DNA of 6,864 bases from an uncultured Selenomonas sp. (GTDB taxonomy: Bacteria > Bacillota > Negativicutes > Selenomonadales > Selenomonadaceae), in contig CAMURM010000080.1 of NCBI GenBank assembly GCA_947097535.1, positions 1-6,864 of the forward strand, written 5' to 3'. The position numbers were made by a program, and so were the translations under genes. The notes beneath the pieces were generated by a model. That model had not been told where the DNA came from, did no database searches, and saw only the letters and a program-made list of their open reading frames with translations. Shown piece by piece: positions 1 to 4,558 of the stretch. Numbering within the stretch: the first letter of the stretch is position 1; the number at the start of each line of letters is the position of its first letter.

Positions 1-646
1 CTACGGCGAAAAGGCGCTCTTCGCCGAGCATCCGACCGATCATTCCAACCGCCCGAGCGACATGAAGGTCACGATCCGCGACCTCGGCCCCTACCTCGAA
101 AAGCTCTTCCTGCGCGCCTTCGTCGACGGCCTGCACGAGCCCGAGGCGCGTCCCTCGGCGCTCGAATGGGAAAAGGCACTCGTCAGGACATGGGATCTCC
201 TGCAGCCGTGCGCGAACCCGCACTGCCCCGAAAAATTCTTCCTCCTGCACGACGTGCGCGCGCCGCGCTGCCCCTTCTGCGGCACGAGCGTGCCCGAGCA
301 CCGCGTGCAGCATCTGAAGCGCCTGCGCCGCGTGCGCGGCAAAGACGGGCAATGGCTGAAGTCGGGGCTTCTCAACGTCTACGACCGCCTGCCGCTCTTC
401 GCGTGGCACTTCACAGAAAACGTCTTCCCCGACGAAAAGGCGCCCGATCGCACCGTACAAGCCTACATCTCGCGCCAAAACGGCGCCTGGTACCTCGTGA
501 ACAATGCCATGGAGGCGCTTAGGACGCCCGAAGGCGAGCTTCTGCCCAAGGGCAAGGCGATGCCTCTTCGCCTCGGCGCTCCCTTCGGCACGTGGGAAAA
601 GCCCGACGGCGTCCTCTGGGCAGCCGTACGAAAGGAAAAAGAATAA
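1..646 (+). CDS. C-terminal part of a Ser/Thr protein kinase-like protein with zinc-ribbon tail (5' truncated by window)
   Basis: The reading frame is already open at base 2 and runs without a stop to TAA at 644-646. The ATG at base 62 is therefore probably internal, and the visible part is 214 residues. The first residues (YGEKALFAEHPTDHSNRPSD), followed by a helical stretch ending FLRAFVDGLHEPEARPSALEW, resemble the end of the catalytic lobe of bacterial Ser/Thr kinases, where a helix carries a conserved Arg. A zinc-ribbon-like segment follows with cysteines at visible residues 70, 75, 90 and 93 (CANPHC and CPFC). The last 85 residues look like a beta-rich domain (LFAWHF, WYLVNN), perhaps FHA-like, but this is weak. 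From memory, kinases with this tail occur beside vWA and PP2C genes (TerY-P-type modules). Those partners would lie left of the window and cannot be checked here. The kinase active site is not visible, so the family call is moderate. Confidence 0.6.
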   Translation, partial: YGEKALFAEHPTDHSNRPSDMKVTIRDLGPYLEKLFLRAFVDGLHEPEARPSALEWEKALVRTWDLLQPCANPHCPEKFFLLHDVRAPRCPFCGTSVPEHRVQHLKRLRRVRGKDGQWLKSGLLNVYDRLPLFAWHFTENVFPDEKAPDRTVQAYISRQNGAWYLVNNAMEALRTPEGELLPKGKAMPLRLGAPFGTWEKPDGVLWAAVRKEKE

Positions 647-696
647 GAAAGTGCCTGCGGCATGCGTCATCTCCGCCGCGTGCCGCAGGCACTTTC
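647..696. terminator. Strong hairpin, probable bidirectional rho-independent terminator
   Basis: Arms 647-662 (GAAAGTGCCTGCGGCA) and 681-696 are a perfect 16-bp inverted repeat. It can extend inward through one G-U and three G-C pairs to a 10-base loop at 667-676. The hairpin starts immediately after the stop of the kinase-like gene and is followed on the plus strand by CTATTTCTTAGTTT. On the minus strand it follows the stop of the 704-784 mini-gene and is followed by TTATTCTTTTTCCTTT, an even better U-rich tail. It thus separates two convergent genes. Confidence 0.85.
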
Positions 697-703
697 CTAT
701 TTC

Positions 704-784
704 TTAGTTTCGATAGACGCTGAGCTCGACGAGGTTGCCGTCGGGGTCGCGCAGGTAGATGCTCTCGATGCGTTTGACGTTCAT
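704..784 (-). pseudogene. Glyoxalase/VOC-family remnant with internal deletion (26 codons)
   Basis: On the minus strand an AAGGAGG site (792-798) lies seven bases before an ATG at 784-782. It opens a 26-codon frame ending TAA at 706-704. Residues 1-7 (MNVKRIE) look like the usual start of a vicinal-oxygen-chelate protein. Residues 8-24 (SIYLRDPDGNLVELSVY) match the family's last beta-strand segment, including the DPDGN turn and the Glu of the ELSVY stretch that normally ligates the metal. The 100 or so residues expected between are missing, so no VOC fold or active site can form. Ribosome site, start, frame, stop and downstream terminator are all intact, which suggests an in-frame internal deletion rather than random decay. 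It might also be expressed as a small protein. The deletion reading is inferred from family knowledge. Confidence 0.6.
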
Positions 785-791
785 TTTCCTG

Positions 792-819
792 CCTCCTTAA
801 TTCTTAGCATAGCATAAAA
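792..819 (-). promoter_or_regulatory. Promoter element and ribosome site of the VOC remnant
   Basis: Read on the minus strand, the segment contains TTTTATGCTAT (819-809), continuing into a TGCTATGCT stretch. This is compatible with an extended -10 element (TGnTATnnT). It lies about 20 bases before the AAGGAGG ribosome site at 798-792. No convincing -35 is visible. The same 11-base core occurs on the other strand at 902-912 ahead of the lipoprotein gene. Confidence 0.4.
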
Positions 820-866
820 TGCACCGCGCGGGAAAGCGATTTTCCTGCTTCTGCATTTTTTCTGCC

Positions 867-890
867 TGACCTGTCATTTGCTACAGGTCA
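867..890. repeat. Inverted repeat TGACCTGT-N8-ACAGGTCA, candidate operator
   Basis: TGACCTGT at 867-874 and ACAGGTCA at 883-890 are perfect 8-bp inverted arms around eight bases (CATTTGCT). Further GCC/GGC pairing at 864-866 and 893-895 is possible if two bases bulge. It sits between two divergent -10-like elements, about 17 bases upstream of the one for the lipoprotein gene. That position suits a regulator-binding site near a -35 region. No T-tract follows, so a terminator is less likely. The regulator is unknown. Confidence 0.4.
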
Positions 891-901
891 CAGGCACGCA
901 C

Positions 902-915
902 TTTTATGCTATCCT
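902..915 (+). promoter_or_regulatory. Putative extended -10 promoter of the lipoprotein gene
   Basis: TTTTATGCTATCCT at 902-915 contains TGCTATCCT, matching TGn followed by a 4/6 fit to TATAAT. A -35 is not evident. The position leaves a leader of roughly 55 bases before the ATG at 975. Its core is a mirror copy of the element on the minus strand at 809-819. Confidence 0.4.
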
Positions 916-974
916 ATAAGAGAAGCATGTGCACGAGTTGTCGGCGGCATCGTTCCATCGAAGGAGGTATTTCC

Positions 975-1853
975 ATGCAAACAGAAAAATCGGTGATGCA
1001 GCGGGGGCGATCGCTCCTCCTCGCGCTCTCTTTCGTGCTCCTCGCAGTCTTGACCGCAGGCTGCTTCAAGGGCGAGGCAAATCTCACGATCCGCGCCGAC
1101 GGATCGAGCGCGCTGAAGACGACGCTTCTCGGCACGGGCATTCTTACGGATTCCATCGTCGAAGCCGCAAACACGCTGCTGAAGAAGGATCCCGCCGCCA
1201 CGGTAAAGGAAATCAGCGAGGGCGACAAGAAGGGCTTCGAGGTCACGTCGGAGTTCCCCGACATGAAGGCGCTCGCCGAAAAGGGCGGCGACCTCTTCAC
1301 GCGCCGCGACGGCGAGGCGGCAGGCATCCGGCAGAAGACGACGTGGTTCTACGATGCCTATGTTTTCGATCTCTACGCAGGGCCCGGTGAAAAGGAGAAT
1401 CGCGGCGAGGAAGCGAGCGACCCCGAGATGGAGGCAATGATGAAAGGCTTCCTCGATCAGATTCGCTATGAGTTTAGCCTGACGCTTCCCGGTGCGCCTA
1501 CGAAGCACAACGCGGACAGTGCGGACGAGGGCGGCAAGACGCTCCGCTGGGATCTCTCGCCGACGCTCGTCTCCGGCGGCGAAAAGCACATACAGGCAGA
1601 GTTTCGCCTGTGGAACAAGGCGCACATCGCGCTGACTGCTGTGCTCGGCATCCTCTTCTTTTCGCTCACCGTCGTCTTCTTCATCCTGCGGCAGACGAGC
1701 GAGCCGGAAAAGCGCGGCATGAAGCAGGGGATTGCCGTCGTCTGTGCCGTTCTCACGCTCGCCGTCTGTGCCTTCTCGGCATGGCAGCTGCTGTCTGCGC
1801 CCACATTCACGGCAGAGGATTCGATCTCGCCCGCCTACGCGGCGGATAAGTGA
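975..1853 (+). CDS. Predicted lipoprotein with extracytoplasmic domain and two C-terminal membrane helices
   Basis: The frame is open from 906, but the ATG at 975 is chosen because AAGGAGG (961-967) lies seven bases before it and a signal peptide then starts at once. The 292-residue product has a basic n-region, a hydrophobic core (residues 13-25) and a lipobox LTAGC with the lipidated Cys at residue 30. Mature residues about 31-215 form a soluble domain beginning with the pattern ANLTIRADGSS, reminiscent of LppM/DUF3153-type lipoproteins. This similarity is from memory and moderate. Hydrophobic segments at about 217-238 and 251-273 are joined by a basic loop (RQTSEPEKRGMKQ), which should be cytoplasmic, so both the domain and the short tail lie outside. 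Function is unknown. The gene stands alone, with its stop 31 bases from the convergent mqnA stop and no clear terminator between them. Confidence 0.8.
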   Translation: MQTEKSVMQRGRSLLLALSFVLLAVLTAGCFKGEANLTIRADGSSALKTTLLGTGILTDSIVEAANTLLKKDPAATVKEISEGDKKGFEVTSEFPDMKALAEKGGDLFTRRDGEAAGIRQKTTWFYDAYVFDLYAGPGEKENRGEEASDPEMEAMMKGFLDQIRYEFSLTLPGAPTKHNADSADEGGKTLRWDLSPTLVSGGEKHIQAEFRLWNKAHIALTAVLGILFFSLTVVFFILRQTSEPEKRGMKQGIAVVCAVLTLAVCAFSAWQLLSAPTFTAEDSISPAYAADK

Positions 1854-1884
1854 TAATTTTTCCCGCTTCTTTGCGTCTTTCGCC

Positions 1885-2724
1885 TCAAAGCCTCTTCACG
1901 TCGGCGAAACAGAGTTTCGGCACATGGTTGATGAGGTTCAGCTCGTGCGCTTTGCGATAAAATAGTTCGAGGCCTTCGAGGTGCTCCTCGCGGAGATCCC
2001 AGCGGATGACCTGCAGGTATTCTTCGAGCTGCTCGAAGGTAAAGTCCTTCTCCCCGTGTACGGACTGGATCGTCGCGTACTTATTGGCGATGCCCTCCGC
2101 CATGCCGCCCACGAGGCGCTCGTAGACGAGCTGCAGCTTCTCGGGGCATTCCTTCGCGAAGGTGCGGTTCGCCGTCCAGAGCGAGTAGACCATGCCGAGC
2201 CCCGTGAGCTTGTGCCACTCGGCGCCGAGGTCGTAGTAGTGGAGATCCTCGCGGCGGTGGTGGTAAAGCCAGAGCGCGTCGTCGCCGATGAAGAGCGAGC
2301 CGGACGCGTCGTCGGGCACGGGATTTTGCGGTACGATGTGGCGTACATAGTAGTTGGGGGCGGCGCCGTAGCCCTCCTTGAGCACGATCTTCAACAGACA
2401 GTGGCTCGTCGCGGATTTCGCCGTGAGGATGATGCGGTCGTCCTTGATCGCCTCGATGGGCTTCTTCGTCACGAGGAGGATGCTCGTGACAGCCTCGTCG
2501 GTGCGCACGCAGATGTCGGGCAGGATGACGAGCTTTTCGTCGCCGTCCGCATAGACGATGGACGATATGCCGCTCACGTCGAGCCTGCCCGCCAGAAGCT
2601 CGCGGTTGAGCTCTGCCGGCACGCCCGGCACGAGGTGCAGACCGCGGTTGCCGCCGTGCGCGAAGCTCCATGTCAGCGGCAGTATGTTGAGAAAGTGAAT
2701 GTGCCCGACCTTTGGCTCTGCCAT
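1885..2724 (-). CDS. mqnA: Chorismate dehydratase MqnA (futalosine menaquinone pathway)
   Basis: This 279-residue protein has the normal length and layout of the MqnA/MqnD (VitK2_biosynth) family, which has a periplasmic-binding-protein-type fold but is cytoplasmic. MqnA dehydrates chorismate to 3-[(1-carboxyvinyl)oxy]benzoate, the first step of the futalosine route. Visible family features are the N-terminal FLNILPL motif with Asn13, the ELNRELLAGRLDVSGISS stretch (residues 38-55), S-x-T-S at 104-107, IGDDAL at 146-151, and DLGAEWHKLTGLGMVYSLW (165-183). These fit MqnA better than MqnD, though substrate cannot be proven from motifs. The ATG at 2724 follows AAGGAGG (2736-2730) by five bases. 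That ribosome site overlaps the stop codon of thiD, so the two genes are probably co-transcribed and translationally coupled. No other mqn gene is in the window. Confidence 0.88.
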   Translation of the reverse strand: MAEPKVGHIHFLNILPLTWSFAHGGNRGLHLVPGVPAELNRELLAGRLDVSGISSIVYADGDEKLVILPDICVRTDEAVTSILLVTKKPIEAIKDDRIILTAKSATSHCLLKIVLKEGYGAAPNYYVRHIVPQNPVPDDASGSLFIGDDALWLYHHRREDLHYYDLGAEWHKLTGLGMVYSLWTANRTFAKECPEKLQLVYERLVGGMAEGIANKYATIQSVHGEKDFTFEQLEEYLQVIRWDLREEHLEGLELFYRKAHELNLINHVPKLCFADVKRL

Positions 2725-2734
2725 AAATGCCTCC

Positions 2735-3526
2735 TTACATATATTCCCACATGTGCAGCAGGGGGCCGCGCCCTTTGCCGATGTCGAGCCCCGCGCGAAT
2801 CGCGCCCGTGATGTACGCCTTGGCGTCCTCGACGGCGATCGTCAGCGGCTTGCCCGCTGCAAGGCCGCAGGCGATGGCGGACGAAAGTGCGCAGCCCGTG
2901 CCGTGCGTGTTCTCGTTCTCTATGCGCGCCTGCTTGTACCAGCGCGCCTTGCCGTCCGCGTAGAGCAGGTCGTCGGCGCTCTCGACGAGATGGCCGCCCT
3001 TGATGAGGACGGCGGTCGGGAACCTTTCGGTCAGCACCTTGGCGGCGTGCAGCATGGACTCCTCATCGGTGATGGCGACGCCCGTGATCGCCGCCGCCTC
3101 GGGCAGGTTCGGCGTCACGATGTCGACGAGCGGCAAAAGCTCGTCGACGATGGCGAAGAGCGTCTCGCTCGTGATGAGGCTACAGCCGCTCGTCGAGGAG
3201 ATGACAGGATCGAGCACGATGTTCTTCGCGTCCTTTTCCCGCAGCTTCCCGGCGATCGTGCGCACGATCTCATCGTTTGCCACCATGCCGATCTTGACGG
3301 CGTCGGGGCGGATATCCTCGTAGATGGCGTCGAGTTGTGAGGCGATGAAGTCCGGTGGCACGACGAAGATGTCGTGTATCCCCATCGTGTTCTGGGCTGT
3401 GAGCGCCGTCGAAATATTCATCGCGTACATCTTGTGTGCCGTGATGGTCTTGATGTCCGCCTGTATGCCTGCGCCGCCGCTCGGATCCGAGCCCGCGATC
3501 GTCAGGACCTTCCGGATGTCTTTCAT
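2735..3526 (-). CDS. thiD: Hydroxymethylpyrimidine/phosphomethylpyrimidine kinase ThiD
   Basis: The 263-residue product is a ribokinase-family enzyme that phosphorylates 4-amino-5-hydroxymethyl-2-methylpyrimidine (HMP) and then HMP-phosphate, using ATP, for thiamine synthesis in the cytoplasm. Recognisable parts are the GSDPSGGAG motif (residues 12-20), ALTAQN with the substrate-contacting Gln45, VKIGM (77-81), LDPVISSTSG (105-114), TPNLPEA (138-144), KGGH (176-179) and the anion-hole/catalytic HGTGC (208-212). Length and motif order are complete, with no missing key residue. The ATG at 3526 is set by AAGGAGG at 3541-3535, eight bases upstream. It is the first gene of the thiD-mqnA pair, with ten bases between stop and next start. 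Its leader carries a hairpin but no visible THI-box (TPP riboswitch) sequence. Confidence 0.93.
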   Translation of the reverse strand: MKDIRKVLTIAGSDPSGGAGIQADIKTITAHKMYAMNISTALTAQNTMGIHDIFVVPPDFIASQLDAIYEDIRPDAVKIGMVANDEIVRTIAGKLREKDAKNIVLDPVISSTSGCSLITSETLFAIVDELLPLVDIVTPNLPEAAAITGVAITDEESMLHAAKVLTERFPTAVLIKGGHLVESADDLLYADGKARWYKQARIENENTHGTGCALSSAIACGLAAGKPLTIAVEDAKAYITGAIRAGLDIGKGRGPLLHMWEYM

Positions 3527-3542
3527 GCCGTATTCCTCCTTA

Positions 3543-3570
3543 GGGAAGTGCTGCGCCGTGCAGTCTTCCC
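3543..3570 (-). promoter_or_regulatory. Leader hairpin directly before the thiD ribosome site
   Basis: In the minus-strand transcript GGGAAG (3570-3565) pairs with CUUCCC (3548-3543). After a small internal loop (A opposite CA), CUGC pairs with GCAG around a five-base ACGGC loop. The lower stem ends one base before the AAGGAGG ribosome site. It is not followed by a U-tract, so it is unlikely to be an intrinsic terminator. It could stabilise the mRNA 5' end or influence ribosome access. No TPP-riboswitch signature is seen in the 88-base gap. Confidence 0.45.
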
Positions 3571-3599
3571 AAGATACCCATATATTATTTTTTACCTAT

Positions 3600-3608
3600 A
3601 GTATATCA
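3600..3608 (-). promoter_or_regulatory. Putative extended -10 promoter for thiD-mqnA
   Basis: On the minus strand TGATATACT at 3608-3600 fits an extended -10 (TGn plus TATACT, 5/6 to TATAAT). It is the best element in the AT-rich stretch 3571-3614 between the upstream gene's stop and thiD. The -35 position would fall in the coding end of the upstream gene and is poor (TGGCAA). Transcription would start near 3593 and include the thiD leader hairpin. An alternative weaker pair is ATGATA (3609-3604) with TAATAT (3587-3582). Confidence 0.4.
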
Positions 3609-3614
3609 TATTCC

Positions 3615-4328
3615 TTAAGGCTCTTGCCACAAATCGTAAAGGGCGATCATATTCCCGAGGCGCTGCTTCTCCTCCTCCGTCAGCGTGTGGCTGACGGACT
3701 TGCCCTCCGCCTCGGACCAGTAGATAACGTGCGCCGCGTGGGCGTTCGCCGCGCGCCGCAGGATGTATGCGCCGTCCTCTCCGAGCGCGATCTGCGCGCG
3801 CTCTGTCAGGGATTCGGCGTCCTCGGCGAGGTGATCGCGCCGCCTCTTTTCCTCGATCGTCCAGCTGCGGCGCTCGTCGTCCGCCTCGATGGCGAAGTGG
3901 TCGCCGAAGATCCAGCCGCGCCGGCTGCCCTCGTGAATCGAGTAGTAATAGAGGATGTTGCAGCGAAACGTCGCGTCCCGGCTGTGCCCGAGGAGCGGCT
4001 GGAAGTAGAGTCCGCCTTCCTGCGGCTCCTCTTGTGGATAGCTGTACCATGTATAGGAGCCGGAGTCCATGCGCTCCATGCCTTCCCTGAGCTTTTCGAG
4101 GCGCGCCTCGCGCTCCTTTTCGCGCGCTTCTGCCGCCAGACGCTTCGCTTCGCGCTCTTCGCGCTCGGCTTTTTCACGCGCCGCCTCCTCGGGCGAGAGC
4201 GCCTCTTCCTGCAGGAGGGCTAGTGCCGACTCCGCCGCCTCGCGGTGCGTGTTGCCGTAGTAAAGAAGTGCGCCCGTGAAGAGGGCGACGAGCACGAGGA
4301 ACAAGATCACATATCGGACAATCCTCAC
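3615..4328 (-). CDS. Unrecognised membrane-anchored coiled-coil protein
   Basis: I do not recognise this family. The product is 237 residues from a GTG start at 4328. A GTG two codons earlier (4334) is in frame, but AAAGGAG (4343-4337) is only two bases from it and eight from 4328, so the latter is preferred. Residues about 4-25 form one membrane helix following Arg residues, so the rest is either extracytoplasmic (uncleaved signal anchor) or cytoplasmic. Residues about 28-88 are dense in Glu, Arg, Lys and Ala (for example EEAAREKAEREE), typical of a long charged helix or coiled coil. Residues about 90-237 look globular, with aromatic-rich strands (LYYYSIHEG, GWIFGDHFAIE) and one Cys. The gene is divergent from the FIST-GGDEF gene and 88 bases ahead of thiD on the same strand, so its link to either is unproven. 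Confidence 0.75.
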   Translation of the reverse strand: MRIVRYVILFLVLVALFTGALLYYGNTHREAAESALALLQEEALSPEEAAREKAEREEREAKRLAAEAREKEREARLEKLREGMERMDSGSYTWYSYPQEEPQEGGLYFQPLLGHSRDATFRCNILYYYSIHEGSRRGWIFGDHFAIEADDERRSWTIEEKRRRDHLAEDAESLTERAQIALGEDGAYILRRAANAHAAHVIYWSEAEGKSVSHTLTEEEKQRLGNMIALYDLWQEP

Positions 4329-4426
4329 AAGCACGGCTCCTTTCCATGGGAACTACGGATAAATGTAGCCACCGATCTTCCTGATTTGGGCGACTTCATT
4401 TTACCGGCGTTTCCCTGCTTTTTTCT

Positions 4427-4455
4427 ATTATACACGGAAGCTGCCCCCTTTGCAT
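4427..4455 (-). promoter_or_regulatory. Putative promoter of the coiled-coil protein gene
   Basis: On the minus strand a perfect TATAAT (4432-4427) lies 17 bases after ATGCAA (4455-4450, 3/6 to TTGACA). Transcription from about 4420 would give a leader of roughly 90 bases. Its -35 lies about 30 bases from the -35 of the oppositely oriented FIST-GGDEF promoter, so the two promoters share one control region. Confidence 0.55.
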
Positions 4456-4485
4456 ATAGAGAAGCGTGTTTTTTCCCGCAAAGGC

Positions 4486-4514
4486 TTGACAGTAGGTCTA
4501 AGGAATTATATGAT
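4486..4514 (+). promoter_or_regulatory. Near-consensus sigma-70-type promoter of the FIST-GGDEF gene
   Basis: A perfect TTGACA at 4486-4491 is followed after exactly 17 bases by TATGAT at 4509-4514 (5/6). The start site would be near 4521 and the leader about 38 bases. The -10 overlaps the palindrome at 4511-4524. Confidence 0.8.
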
Positions 4515-4524
4515 ACTCGTATCA
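4511..4524. promoter_or_regulatory. Palindrome TGATAC-TC-GTATCA over the -10/+1, candidate operator
   Basis: Perfect six-base arms around a two-base centre span the last bases of the -10 hexamer to just past the predicted start site. A bound protein there would block RNA polymerase, so a repressor operator is the natural reading. A short stem at the transcript 5' end is the alternative, but most of the left arm would lie upstream of the start site. No regulator gene for it is visible in the window. Confidence 0.45.
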
Positions 4525-4558
4525 AAGTCTATTACCAGCTAGAAAGGGATGATCCGCC

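Noticed and set aside
909..1625. Minus-strand open frame (238 codons) opposite the lipoprotein gene
   Set aside because: The plus-strand frame has a ribosome site, lipobox and membrane helices. The antisense frame has none of these and ends in the regulatory region.
1854..1884. Terminator between the convergent lipoprotein and mqnA genes
   Set aside because: Only weak complementarity (CTTTG/CAAAG, five bases, around 1870-1890) and a short T run are present. No stem strong enough to call.
1981..2811. Plus-strand open frame (276 codons) opposite mqnA
   Set aside because: It is a shadow of the clearly conserved mqnA frame, with no ribosome site and no recognisable domain.
3324..4223. Long plus-strand open frame (299 codons) opposite thiD and the coiled-coil gene
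   Set aside because: It spans two minus-strand genes and their promoter gap, has no ribosome site at its start and encodes low-complexity, Arg/Ala/Leu-rich sequence typical of GC-rich antisense frames.
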